Part shown: one piece after another, positions 37,131 to 46,291 of the stretch
Numbering within the stretch: the first letter of the stretch is position 1
Layout: each line of letters begins with the position of its first letter
Source: Xanthomonas sp. Leaf148
Lineage (GTDB): Bacteria > Pseudomonadota > Gammaproteobacteria > Xanthomonadales > Xanthomonadaceae
Length of the DNA stretch: 64,000 nt
Direction of reading: 5' to 3'
Assembly (NCBI RefSeq): GCF_001423585.1
Contig: NZ_LMOP01000008.1
Span: 1,049,323 to 1,113,322 of the forward strand
Position numbers and translations under genes: made by a program
The notes under the pieces: generated by a model
The model's input: the letters and a program-made list of their open reading frames with translations, nothing else
What the model was told of the DNA's origin: nothing
Database searches by the model: none

Positions 37131-39806
37131 ATGCGTCGTCTTGCCTGCCTGCTTGCTCCTTCCCTCCTTGCGCTGTGCTGCGGTAACGCACTCGCGCAGA
37201 CGTCCGGCGAGCCGGTACCCAATGGCCGGTTGCCGATCTGGGCGGTGCCCGAGCGTTATAGCCTGGCGATCAAGGTCGACCCCGAGCAGGCGCAGTTCAG
37301 TGGCCGCACCACCATCCGCGTGCAGCTCAAGCAGGCATCCGATCATCTGTGGCTGCACGGCAAGGAGCTGAAGGTCAGCAAGGCCACGGTCAAGCCGGCT
37401 AAGGGCAAGGCGCTCACCGCGCGCTATGTGGATGCCGATGCGCAGACCGGTGTGGTTCGTCTGGAGTTCGGGCGCATGCTCAAGCCGCAGACGCTCACCG
37501 TGGAGATCACCTACAGCGCGCCGCTTAACCAGCAGCTGCAGGGCTTGTATCAGGTGAAGTACCAGGGCAAGGCGTATGCGATGACGCAGATGGAGCCGAT
37601 CAGTGCGCGCTACGCGTTCCCGGGCTTCGATGAGCCGGCCTTCAAGACCCCGTTCAACCTCAGCCTGACCGTGCCCAGCGACGATCAGGCGCTGGCCAAT
37701 ACCATCGCCACCTCCACCAAACCGGCCGGCAAGGGCTGGAAGACGGTGACCTTTGCGCCGACCGTGCCGTTGCCGACCTACCTGGTCGCCTACGCCGCCG
37801 GCCCGTGGGATGTGGTGGACGTGCCGCCCATGCCGGCCACCCCGCAGCGCCCCAACGCCACGCCGCTGCGCGGCATCGCCGCCCAGGGCCAGGGCCCGCG
37901 CATCACTCCGGCGCTGGACCAGACCCCGGCGATCATCGCCGCGTTGGAGGACTACTACGACTTCGGTTATCCGTTCGACAAACTCGATCTGGTCGCCGCA
38001 CCGGATTTCAGCGCCGGCGCGATGGAAAACCCCGGGTTTGTCACCTTCCGCGACTGGTTGCTGTTGCTGGACAAGGATTCGCCGGCCGAAAACGTGCAGC
38101 GCTCCTTCAACACCAACGCGCACGAGCTGGCACATCAGTGGACCGGCGACACCGTGACCATGGAATGGTGGGACGACCTGTGGCTCAACGAAGCCTTCGC
38201 CACCTGGATGCAGCAAAAAATCACCATGCAGCTGCACCCGGAGTATCACGCCAACCTGGATCGCATCGGTGGCGCGCAATACGCGATGAATAACGACAGT
38301 CTGGTCAGCGCACGCAAGATCCGCCAGCCGATCACCGGTAACGGCGATATCGAAACCGCTTTCGATGGCATCACCTATCAGAAGGGTGCGGCGGTGCTGG
38401 CGATGTTCGAAGCCTTCGTTGGCGAGGACGTGTTCCGCGAAGGCATGCGCGCCTACATCGCCAAGCATCAGTTCGGCAGCGCCACCGCCGACGATCTGGT
38501 CGATGCGATCGCCGAAGCCGCCGGCAAGGGCGAAGACTTCAAGGCGGCATTCCGCAGCTTCCTGAATCAGCCGGGTGTGCCGTACCTGCAGACCCAGGTG
38601 GCGCGCGAAGGCGGCAAGACTGTGGTCAAGCTGCAGCAGCAGCGGTATTTGCCGCTGGGTTCGACCGGCTCCACCGCGCAGCAGTGGGGCGTGCCGGTAT
38701 GCGTGAAGTACGGCAAGGGCAAGAACCAGGTCGGTACCGCCTGCCAGTTGCTGGAAGACGGCAGCGGCAGCATCGTGCTGGACGGCGCCGGCAAGAACAC
38801 CTGGGTGTTCCCGAACGCGCATGGCGCCGGCTATTACCGTTTCAGCCTGCCGAAGAAGCAGCTGGCCGCACTCGGCAAGCAGGTCGCTCAACTCGACGAT
38901 AACGAGCAGTTGGCCTACGCCGATGCCATCGATGCGGCCTACCGCCACGGCGATGCCGACAGCGATGCAGTGTTGATGGCGCTCAAGCAGCTGGCGCCGT
39001 CCGCATCGGCCGATGTCTCGACCGCGCTGGTGGATCGCTTCGGGTGGATCTGGCGCTACCAGGCCAGCACCGAGGCGCAGCGCGGCGCGTTGCGCAAGGC
39101 CGCCGAACAGGCGTATTTGCCGCGTCTGCGCCAGCTGGGTTACGTGCGGCGTAGCGGCGAATCGGTCGACGACACCGCGCTGCGGTCGTCGCTGGCCGGG
39201 CTGTTTGGGTTACGCCTGCAGAACGCGGAAGTGCGCAAGGCGCTGCTTGCCCAGGGCGATGCGGTGCTGGCCGGTGGCAACGGGGCGCTGGACTTTTCCG
39301 CGGCCAACCCGGATCTGCTCGGCACCGTGCTGGCGGTCACCGCGCAGGAACGCGGCGCGCCCGCGGTGCAGACCCTGATCGCGGCATTGCGCACGCACGC
39401 CGACCCCGCACAGCGCAACGCCATGATCGCTGCACTGGGTGCGGTGCAGGACCCGGCGTTGCTCAAGCAGGTGCGCGATTTTGCGTTGACCGATGCCATC
39501 AAGGTCGGCGAGATGAAGAGCATGCTGACGCGTGGGAACAGCTACGAGGGTCCGCATGCGTCGATGTGGCCGTGGTTCACCGCTAACTTTGATCGCATCG
39601 TGCAGCGCAGCGGGTCGTTCGACGGCGGCGGTCTGCCGGCGCTCGGCGCATCCGGTGGCTGCAGCGTGGAAGAGGCCGACCGCCTGGATGCCTTCTTCCA
39701 GCCGCGCCTGGCCAAACTCAGCGGCGCCGATCGCGGCCTGGCGCAGACCGGCGAAACCATCCGCTTGTGCGCCGCGCTCAAGCAGGCGCAGACCGCCAAG
39801 CGCTGA
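37131..39806 (+). CDS. M1-family metallo-aminopeptidase, exported
   Basis: 891 aa with a signal peptide (RRLACLLAPSLLALCCGNALAQ). The M1 catalytic machinery is intact: exopeptidase motif GAMENPGFV, zinc site HELAHQWTGDTV (HExxH) with the third ligand Glu 18 residues on in LWLNEAFATW, and the downstream Tyr region. An ERAP1-like C-terminal helical domain follows (TQAVLMAL..., FGWIWRYQAS). It removes N-terminal residues from peptides, here in the periplasm. ATG 37131 is preferred to the in-frame TTG at 37125. Single gene flanked on both sides by copies of the same intergenic repeat. Confidence 0.94.
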   Translation: MRRLACLLAPSLLALCCGNALAQTSGEPVPNGRLPIWAVPERYSLAIKVDPEQAQFSGRTTIRVQLKQASDHLWLHGKELKVSKATVKPAKGKALTARYVDADAQTGVVRLEFGRMLKPQTLTVEITYSAPLNQQLQGLYQVKYQGKAYAMTQMEPISARYAFPGFDEPAFKTPFNLSLTVPSDDQALANTIATSTKPAGKGWKTVTFAPTVPLPTYLVAYAAGPWDVVDVPPMPATPQRPNATPLRGIAAQGQGPRITPALDQTPAIIAALEDYYDFGYPFDKLDLVAAPDFSAGAMENPGFVTFRDWLLLLDKDSPAENVQRSFNTNAHELAHQWTGDTVTMEWWDDLWLNEAFATWMQQKITMQLHPEYHANLDRIGGAQYAMNNDSLVSARKIRQPITGNGDIETAFDGITYQKGAAVLAMFEAFVGEDVFREGMRAYIAKHQFGSATADDLVDAIAEAAGKGEDFKAAFRSFLNQPGVPYLQTQVAREGGKTVVKLQQQRYLPLGSTGSTAQQWGVPVCVKYGKGKNQVGTACQLLEDGSGSIVLDGAGKNTWVFPNAHGAGYYRFSLPKKQLAALGKQVAQLDDNEQLAYADAIDAAYRHGDADSDAVLMALKQLAPSASADVSTALVDRFGWIWRYQASTEAQRGALRKAAEQAYLPRLRQLGYVRRSGESVDDTALRSSLAGLFGLRLQNAEVRKALLAQGDAVLAGGNGALDFSAANPDLLGTVLAVTAQERGAPAVQTLIAALRTHADPAQRNAMIAALGAVQDPALLKQVRDFALTDAIKVGEMKSMLTRGNSYEGPHASMWPWFTANFDRIVQRSGSFDGGGLPALGASGGCSVEEADRLDAFFQPRLAKLSGADRGLAQTGETIRLCAALKQAQTAKR

Positions 39807-39814
39807 GCGCCAGA

Positions 39815-39945
39815 AGCGGCCAACAACGCGACTGCGCGGCCGCCAGGCGGCTGCGGTCGCTGCTCGGAACCGGCATGTGCCCTGCGCACACGCCGGTTCT
39901 GAACCCACCGTCCACCGCTATCCGATGACCGCTCGCGACGTGCAT
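39815..39945 (+). repeat. Dispersed intergenic repeat, copy B
   Basis: Lies 10 bp after the aminopeptidase stop. Blocks CGACTGCGCGGCCGCCAGGC, GCTCGGAACCGGCATGT, CACACGCCGGTTCT, CCACCGTCCACCGC and GATGACCGCTCGCGACGT match copy C at 60240-60385 closely. Confidence 0.7.
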
Positions 39946-40173
39946 CCGGTCTCGGCCAAGCTCGCGAACACCACTGGCGTCGTTGCACAGGGCGTGCGGC
40001 GTGCAGCGCCGATGCCCCACGATGGTGCGCACGATTCGCACATGCGCCGCCGGCACGTTGTCGCGCGCTGACGGCGCAACTCGCATGCACGTCGCATCGA
40101 GCGGCGCTTTCGGCCAGAATCGACCCACTCCCCACGGCGCTGGGGTTCACGATCCAGCACTCGGGGAGATTGC
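39946..40173. other. Leader of the AGCS symporter gene
   Basis: 228 bp between the repeat and the GTG start. No gene is seen; GGGGAG at 40163-40168 is the ribosome binding site. Confidence 0.4.
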
Positions 40174-41667
40174 GTGGAAGCACTCATCAATGGCATCAAC
40201 GGCATCGTCTGGAGCAAGGCACTGATTTTCATGTGCCTGGGCGCAGGCGTTTACTTCACCATCCGCACCCGTTTCATGCAGGTACGCGGGTTCGTGGAAA
40301 TGATTCGCCTCACCGTGGGCGGGCAGAAGTCCGATGCCGGGGTGTCCTCGTTCCAGGCATTGGCGATGTCGATGGCCGGGCGCATCGGCATCGGCAACAT
40401 CGCTGGCGTCGCCACCGCCATCGCCTTCGGTGGGCCGGGCGCGATCTTCTGGATGTGGGTGATGGGCTTTCTCGGCGCGTCCACGTCGTACGTGGAATCG
40501 ACGCTGGCGCAGATCTACAAGATCAAGGATGCCGATGGCCGCTATCGCGGCGGCCCGGCGTACTACATCGAAAAGGCGATGGGTCTGAAGTGGTACGCGC
40601 TCACCTTCGCGGTGGCCACCATCATCGCCACCGGCTTTCTGATGCCGGGCGTCCAGGCCAACGCGATTGCAGACAGCGCCATCAACGCCTGCCGGGGCAC
40701 CAGCCTGTGCGGTGCGATGGACGGGCAGTGGATGGGCCTGCCGATGCGCGATGCGGCCAAGCTGGGCATCGGCATCCTGGTGGCATGCATGCTGGCGGTG
40801 ATCATCTTCGGCGGCGTCAAGCGCATCGCCAACTTCGCCGAAATCGTGGTGCCGTTCATGGCGATGGGCTACATCCTGATGGCGCTGGTCATCATGGTGC
40901 TCAACGCCGAGCGCGTGCCGGACATGTTCGTCACCATCTTCAGCAGTGCGTTCGGCAGCCATGCCGCGTTCGGCGCCTTGCTGGGGCTGGCGGTGGAATG
41001 GGGCGTCAAGCGCGGCATCTATGCCAACGAAGCCGGGCAGGGCACCGGGCCGCATGCTGCGGCAGCGGCAGAGGTGTCGCATCCGGCCAAGCAGGGCTAC
41101 GTGCAGGCGTTTGCGATCTACTTCGACACCATGATGGTGTGCACCGCCACCGCGTTCCTGATCCTCACCACCGGCAAGTACAACGTGTACGCGCCCGACG
41201 GTGCCAAGCCGGGCCTGTACGCCGGCCTGATTGGGGTGGAAGAAGGCCCAGGTTATGCGCAGGCGGCAGTGGAATCGGTGCTACCGGGCTGGGGCGCGGG
41301 CTTTGTGGCGGTGGCGCTGTTCTTCTTCGCCTTCACCACCATCATGGCCTATTACTACATGGCCGAAACCAACCTGAGCTACATCAATGGCAGCCGCCGC
41401 CGGCCGCTCACCGTGCTGCTGCTGCGCCTGGGCATCATGGGCATGGTGATCTTTGGCGCGTTCCACAATGCGCAGCTGGCCTGGGCGCTGGGCGACATCG
41501 GCGTCGGCGTCATGGCCTGGCTCAACATCATCGCCATCCTGATCCTGCACAAGCCGGCCATGCTGGCCTTGAAGGATTACGAACGGCAAAAACGCCAGGG
41601 GCTGGATCCGGTCTTCGATCCGGTGTCGCTCGGCATCAAGAACGCGGATTTCTGGACACAACGATGA
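40174..41667 (+). CDS. Sodium:alanine (AGCS-family) symporter
   Basis: 497 aa, about ten membrane helices. Family traits: FMCLGAGVYFTIRTRFMQVRG near the N-terminus, SSFQALAMSMAGRIGIGNIAGVATAIAFGGPGAIFWMW (the conserved second/third helix region), YRGGPAYYIEKAMGLKW and ANEAGQGTGPHAAAAA. It imports alanine or glycine with sodium across the inner membrane. GTG start with a strong GGGGAG seven nt upstream. The stop overlaps the TrmH-type gene start (ATGA). Co-translation of these two plus the esterase gene gives a three-gene run whose members have no obvious shared function. Confidence 0.94.
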   Translation: MEALINGINGIVWSKALIFMCLGAGVYFTIRTRFMQVRGFVEMIRLTVGGQKSDAGVSSFQALAMSMAGRIGIGNIAGVATAIAFGGPGAIFWMWVMGFLGASTSYVESTLAQIYKIKDADGRYRGGPAYYIEKAMGLKWYALTFAVATIIATGFLMPGVQANAIADSAINACRGTSLCGAMDGQWMGLPMRDAAKLGIGILVACMLAVIIFGGVKRIANFAEIVVPFMAMGYILMALVIMVLNAERVPDMFVTIFSSAFGSHAAFGALLGLAVEWGVKRGIYANEAGQGTGPHAAAAAEVSHPAKQGYVQAFAIYFDTMMVCTATAFLILTTGKYNVYAPDGAKPGLYAGLIGVEEGPGYAQAAVESVLPGWGAGFVAVALFFFAFTTIMAYYYMAETNLSYINGSRRRPLTVLLLRLGIMGMVIFGAFHNAQLAWALGDIGVGVMAWLNIIAILILHKPAMLALKDYERQKRQGLDPVFDPVSLGIKNADFWTQR

Positions 41668-42563
41668 AACAGCATGATGGACGTGGCGCACGGCCGCCAC
41701 GCGACAACACCGGCAGCGGCGCTGCGCCGCTCAACCCCTGGGGCCGCGCGGCGCCGCGTGCGCCGGCACCGGCTGCGGTACGCACCGCCGCCGCCGCACC
41801 GGCCGCTGCCAACGCCAATACCGCACGCGAGCTGCGCCTGTACGGCATCAATGCCATCCAGGCGATGTTCGACGCGCGTCCGCAGGCGCTGCGTAAGCTC
41901 TACCTGACCGAGGCGCGCATTCCGCAGTTCAAGGCCTTGCTGGCCTGGTGCGTCACCCAGCGCATCGGTTACCGCGTGGTGGAGGAGGCCGACCTCACCA
42001 AGCTGGCCGCCAGTACGCATCACGAAGGCATCGTGGCCGAGGTGTTGCGGGTATCGCCGCAGCCGTTGCAGGAGTGGCTGGCGGCATTGCCGCATGGCCC
42101 GGTGCTGGCGCTGTGGCTGGATGGCGTGGGCAACCCGCATAACTTCGGTGCGATCTTGCGCTCGTCGGCGCATTTCGGCGTGGCCGGTTTGCTGCTGTCG
42201 GCCGGCTCCACGCTGGGCCTGTCCGGCGCCGCCGCGCGCGTTGCCGAAGGCGGTGCCGAAGCCGTGCCGCTGGTGCAATTGCCCGAGACCGCAGTGGCGA
42301 TGACGCAGCTGCGTCAGGCCGGCTTCGCGATCGCAGCCACGCTGGTCGACGGTGGGCACGATGTCTTTGCCGCCGCGTTGCCGCAGCGCCTGGTGTATGT
42401 GATGGGTGCAGAAAGCGCAGGCATGGATCGCCAGTTCGCACGCGAGTGCGATCTGCAGTTATCCATCCGCGGCAGCGGCAAGGTCGAAAGCCTCAATGTG
42501 GCGTCGGCCACCGCCGTGTTTCAGGCGGCCTGGCGCGCCCGCGTCGACACCGGAGCGCTGTGA
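41664..42563 (+). CDS. SpoU/TrmH-family RNA 2'-O-methyltransferase
   Basis: 299 aa. The N-terminal 50 residues are Ala/Pro-rich and probably disordered. Then comes an L30e-like substrate-binding domain (LRLYGINAIQAMFDARPQAL) and a SPOUT catalytic domain with its three motifs: NPHNFGAILRSSAHFGV, VYVMGAESAGMDRQF and ESLNVASATAVFQAAW, which form the knotted SAM site. It belongs with RlmB/TrmH-like enzymes that methylate rRNA or tRNA ribose; the exact target cannot be read. It overlaps both neighbours by 1-4 nt. Confidence 0.92.
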   Translation: MKQHDGRGARPPRDNTGSGAAPLNPWGRAAPRAPAPAAVRTAAAAPAAANANTARELRLYGINAIQAMFDARPQALRKLYLTEARIPQFKALLAWCVTQRIGYRVVEEADLTKLAASTHHEGIVAEVLRVSPQPLQEWLAALPHGPVLALWLDGVGNPHNFGAILRSSAHFGVAGLLLSAGSTLGLSGAAARVAEGGAEAVPLVQLPETAVAMTQLRQAGFAIAATLVDGGHDVFAAALPQRLVYVMGAESAGMDRQFARECDLQLSIRGSGKVESLNVASATAVFQAAWRARVDTGAL

Positions 42564-44074
42564 TGCGTCCATCGGCCTGGTTGCTTGCTGCCCTCTGCAC
42601 ACTGAGCGGCAGCGCGTTTGCTGCCGCGTCTACGCTTCCTGCGACGCCGCCGGAAGCGCGCACCGATCACGGTGTAGTGCGTGGGCAATGGCAGGCCGAC
42701 GGCAGTGCGGTGTTTCGTGGCATCCCCTTCGCGGCGCCGCCGCTGGGCGCATTGCGCTGGCGCCCGCCGCAACCGGTTGCCGCATGGACGCAGGTGCGTG
42801 ACGCCACGCAGGCGGCCACACCGTGCGTGCAGCCCGCGCTGGGCTGGAACGATGCGATGGCCAGGCGCGGCAGCGAAGACTGCCTCTACGTCGAAGTGCA
42901 GACACCCACGCTGAAGCCGGCAACCCCGTTGCCGGTGTTTGTGTGGATCCATGGCGGCGCCAATGTCGCCGGCGGTGCAGATGGGCATCTGCCCACCAAT
43001 CTTGTCGCGCAGAACATGCTGGTGGTGACGCTGCAGTACCGGCTGGGCGCGTTGGGCTTCCTGTCGCTGCCGGAACTGCGCGATGGCGACAACCAAGCGG
43101 CCGGAAACTACGCGTTGCTCGACCAGATCGCCGCGCTGCGCTGGGTGCGCGACAACATCGCGCAGTTCGGCGGCGACCCTGCGCGGGTCTCCATCGCCGG
43201 GCAGTCGGCCGGTGGCCAGGATGTGGGCTTGCTGATGCTCAGCCCACTCGCGCGCGGGCTGTTTTCTGCAGCAATCGAACAAAGCGGCACCGCTGGTTTC
43301 GGGCTGCCGGCGCGCAGCCTGGAAGACAATCGCGCGTTGGGCGTTGCCATCGCCAAACGTGCGGGTATCGACGATGCAGCGACGCGGCTGAGCCAATTGC
43401 GCGCGTTGCCGGTGGAGCAGTTGCTCAAGGCCGGGCAGGGCGTGGATGTGCCAGCGTTGGATGACGATGGCTACATCTGGTTGCAAGCCGTTGTCGATGG
43501 CCGCGTGCTGCCGCGCTCCCCGGCCGAGCTGCTGGCCAGTGGCGCACAGGCCAAGGTGCCGCTGTTGATCGGCTACGTGGTGCAGGAGCTTACCTACGGC
43601 GGCGACCAGGGCGCACAGGCGCGTCTGCGTCGCGATTATCCCGACCGTGCCGAGGCAGTGTTGCAGGCGCAGCGTAAGCATGCGGCGCAACGTGCCGAGC
43701 GTCAGGGCAATGCCGCGATGCAGCTGTCCACCGATCTCACTTTTCGCTGCCCGGCGGTGACAGTGGCGCAGCGCCAGGCCGCGCTCGGCGTGCCGGTGTG
43801 GCATTACGTGTTCGACACCGCAGCGCCGGGTGGGCAGGTGACTCACAGCGCCGAACTGCCGTTCCTGTTCAAGGACCTGCCCATCGGCCAGCCGCCGGTT
43901 AGCCTGCAACGCTATTGGGCGGCATTCGTGCAGCGTGGGAATCCCAACGCCAAGGGCTTGCCTGCATGGCCGGCATTTGCGCCGAAACATGCGGCGCTGC
44001 AGTTCGATGCGCGCGGCGTGCAGCAGATCAAGGACGCGCGCCCGGCCGTGTGCGCAGGCGTGGATTTGCCGTAA
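42563..44074 (+). CDS. Type-B carboxylesterase, exported
   Basis: 503 aa with a signal peptide (WLLAALCTLSGSAFAAAS). The alpha/beta-hydrolase of the carboxylesterase/PnbA family is complete: FRGIPFAAPPLGALRWRPPQP, SEDCLYVEVQTP, oxyanion-hole VWIHGGANVAGG, nucleophile elbow IAGQSAGGQDV, an acidic residue in LIGYVVQELTYGG and the catalytic His in THSAELPFLF. It hydrolyses carboxylic esters in the periplasm or outside. TGATG overlap with the SpoU gene. Substrate unknown; plant-derived esters are an attractive but unproven idea. Confidence 0.92.
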   Translation: MRPSAWLLAALCTLSGSAFAAASTLPATPPEARTDHGVVRGQWQADGSAVFRGIPFAAPPLGALRWRPPQPVAAWTQVRDATQAATPCVQPALGWNDAMARRGSEDCLYVEVQTPTLKPATPLPVFVWIHGGANVAGGADGHLPTNLVAQNMLVVTLQYRLGALGFLSLPELRDGDNQAAGNYALLDQIAALRWVRDNIAQFGGDPARVSIAGQSAGGQDVGLLMLSPLARGLFSAAIEQSGTAGFGLPARSLEDNRALGVAIAKRAGIDDAATRLSQLRALPVEQLLKAGQGVDVPALDDDGYIWLQAVVDGRVLPRSPAELLASGAQAKVPLLIGYVVQELTYGGDQGAQARLRRDYPDRAEAVLQAQRKHAAQRAERQGNAAMQLSTDLTFRCPAVTVAQRQAALGVPVWHYVFDTAAPGGQVTHSAELPFLFKDLPIGQPPVSLQRYWAAFVQRGNPNAKGLPAWPAFAPKHAALQFDARGVQQIKDARPAVCAGVDLP

Positions 44075-44306
44075 GCCGGCATCCATTGCCACGGCGAGTG
44101 GCGTGGTGAGTCCTTGCTGGCTGTGTGTCGCTTGCAAGGACTACCAGAGAGCGTGGGCGCGCCTGCCGTGATGAGCACTCTGCATTCGGCACGCCGATAA
44201 GCCAACACCACTTGGCCGCACGCTGCAGTGGTGCTGGCAGTTCTGACGTTTCAGCATGCACCGCACAACGGCGCAACTGCATGCGGGTTCGTGTCGTGGC
44301 CAACAA

Positions 44307-44341
44307 GCGAACGCGCGCGCTGCAGCAGTGCGCGCGTTCGC
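44307..44341 (-). terminator. Strong hairpin after the neprosin-like gene
   Basis: GCGAACGCGCGC (44307-44318) pairs perfectly with GCGCGCGTTCGC (44330-44341); 11-nt loop. On the - strand it begins 6 bp beyond the stop codon. The T-run is weak (TTGTT). Confidence 0.65.
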
Positions 44342-44347
44342 AGCAAC

Positions 44348-45838
44348 TCAGCGGGCGCAGCCCGGCCCGCCGAAGTAGATGCCGCCGTTCTGCATCTCCG
44401 GCGACAGGCTGGTGCGGGAGACGCCGGCTCCCAACGCATACGGATAGCTGTAGCCGGCAATCGCCAACGTGTAGCACGACGGCTGCTCCACACTCATCGA
44501 TGACAACCGTTGTGCAGGCCAGGTGGCCATGGCCGCATCGCGATAAAAGTGGTTGGCCTGGAACGCGGCCTGCCGGTAGCCGGCCGATGCGAACCGCCCG
44601 CTGCCCATTGGTGTGCTGGGGCGACCATCCCAGGTGGAAATTTCGCCACCGGCCGAGATGAAGATGTTGGCGCTGCCTTCGGCAATGTCGCCGGCATACA
44701 GCTCGGCCTTGTAGTAGCCGATCCATTCGCCATTCAAGCCGAACCACCAATAGCCGTCGGCATTGCGTTGGAATTCCACATGCAACATGGCCTGCTTGCC
44801 GCCCGCGGTGCTGAAGCCGCCGGCTGGCGCTGCGCCGAGCACATTCGCCGTGCTGGTCTGCACGAAGTCGGCGCAATCCAGGTTATGGCAGCCGGTGTTG
44901 ATATAGCCGTCCTGCGTGGAATAGATAAACAGGATCGGCGTGTTGCCCCAGCCTGCGCCAGGTTGGGTTTGCCAACCGGCCTCCAGGGTCTGGATCTGCC
45001 GTTGCGCCGTGTACCCAGCCAGCCAGATCTGGCTGATCGACTGCGCATCGTTGGCGCGCACGGCCGGCACCCAGGTGTTGAGATCGGCACCGGCGCCGGT
45101 CACTGGCGAGCCGGCGGTGTCCAGGTAAATGGTGGAGTAGTAATGCACCACCGACGCGGCATCCTCCGCGGCGGGTAGCAGAGTGGGGCGGTCGGGTGTC
45201 GTCGCCTGCGGTGTGGTGCCGCGCAAGAACGCCCGCAGCGTTGCGTGTTGGCTGATGTCAGCCAGACCGATGCGCTGCAACGGCACACTGCCAGCATCGC
45301 AGCGTTGCGCCGCATCGAGTGGAGCGCTGCTGCTGACGCCGGCCGCAATGCTGGGCGGCATGGCAAGCGCGCCGCCATCGCGCAACGCGGGCTGCTGCGC
45401 GAGCGGGATGCAGTCGAACACCTTGCCGCGCTGATGCACGCTGCGCAGCACGGTCAGGCCGTTGTAGCGATTGAACAGATAACGCTGCATCTGCGCGAAG
45501 GCCGCTGGGTCGCGCACCTTGGCGGTGACCTCGCGCGTGGCGTAGCTGCGCTGTGCCTGCGCATCCAAAAATTGCTTGAATTCTTGCGTGACCAACGGAA
45601 ATGCACGCGATACCGCAGCAGTGCTGTGCTGCATGCCGGCACGCTGCTTGGGCGCAACACGTGCGGTGGCGGGTGTGCGCAGCAGCGGCGGCATCAGCGC
45701 ATCGATACGTTGATCATCTGCAGCCGAGATGGAGGGCGATAGCAATGTGCCTGCAAGGCTCGCGGGCGCTGCGGTGCAAATGGCAAGCGCGACAACGGCG
45801 CGGCCGATCGACATCGGTCGCTTGGAACGAAACGTCAT
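44348..45838 (-). CDS. Neprosin-domain (DUF239) secreted putative glutamic endopeptidase
   Basis: 496 aa with a signal peptide (MSIGRAVVALAICTAAPASLAG). The C-terminal half matches the plant DUF239/neprosin domain: LEAGWQTQPGAGWGNTPILF, STQDGYINTGCHNLDCADFVQ, GYWWFGLNGEWIGYYKAELY, SAGGEISTW and PTMGSGRFASAGYRQ. The two catalytic glutamates of neprosin (in LEAGW, here E286, and GGE, here E399) are both kept at near-identical spacing, and the N-terminal part may be a propeptide. Neprosin itself is a pitcher-plant prolyl endopeptidase. The gene would thus encode an exported protease acting on proline-rich proteins, perhaps plant wall proteins (inference). Confidence 0.86.
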   Translation of the reverse strand: MTFRSKRPMSIGRAVVALAICTAAPASLAGTLLSPSISAADDQRIDALMPPLLRTPATARVAPKQRAGMQHSTAAVSRAFPLVTQEFKQFLDAQAQRSYATREVTAKVRDPAAFAQMQRYLFNRYNGLTVLRSVHQRGKVFDCIPLAQQPALRDGGALAMPPSIAAGVSSSAPLDAAQRCDAGSVPLQRIGLADISQHATLRAFLRGTTPQATTPDRPTLLPAAEDAASVVHYYSTIYLDTAGSPVTGAGADLNTWVPAVRANDAQSISQIWLAGYTAQRQIQTLEAGWQTQPGAGWGNTPILFIYSTQDGYINTGCHNLDCADFVQTSTANVLGAAPAGGFSTAGGKQAMLHVEFQRNADGYWWFGLNGEWIGYYKAELYAGDIAEGSANIFISAGGEISTWDGRPSTPMGSGRFASAGYRQAAFQANHFYRDAAMATWPAQRLSSMSVEQPSCYTLAIAGYSYPYALGAGVSRTSLSPEMQNGGIYFGGPGCAR

Positions 45839-46234
45839 GGGAGTATTTCCTGGCGCCGGAATGAAACGGCCCCGCATGCGGCGAACCATGCAGGCCGCGC
45901 CATCACGTCACAGGGCGAGCCGGGAAATAGCTGGCAACGCACACCTGCGGTGAAGGTGCGCGCATCCTAAAACGTATGCTTTGCAAAAGTATTCGAAGAT
46001 ATTGATTGCGTGACGCCAGGCACACGGCAAGCGCAATGCGCTAAGCGGATGTCCGGTGCAAACATGTACTTGGCGATATGCGGTGCAGTGCCTCTGCGCA
46101 ACAGTGTCCACGGTCACGGTCACGGGTGTTGAGCTGTGGTGTTGCAGCAATGCCCGGCTGCTATCGATCTGTCATCCCACAGGTCGAGCGCACCTGCGGG
46201 AATCGTCGCTGCATAGCGTCGTCGTATCCTCACT
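45839..46234. other. Upstream region of the neprosin-like gene
   Basis: About 400 bp, clearly more AT-rich near 45965-46030 than the flanks, where the promoter should lie. AGGA 9 nt before the start is the ribosome binding site. No gene is seen. Confidence 0.4.
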
Positions 46235-46263
46235 CACCCCCTCTCAAGATGAGAGAGGGGGTG
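46235..46263 (-). terminator. Hairpin downstream of the GH97 gene
   Basis: Perfect 11-bp stem CACCCCCTCTC/GAGAGGGGGTG with a 7-nt loop, 29 bp past the GH97 stop on the - strand. No T-run; similar CCCTCTC/GAGAGGG hairpins are common intergenic elements in Xanthomonas, so its role may be mRNA protection. Confidence 0.5.
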
Positions 46264-46291
46264 GTGTTGCATCGCGCCCCGAGCGCTGCGC

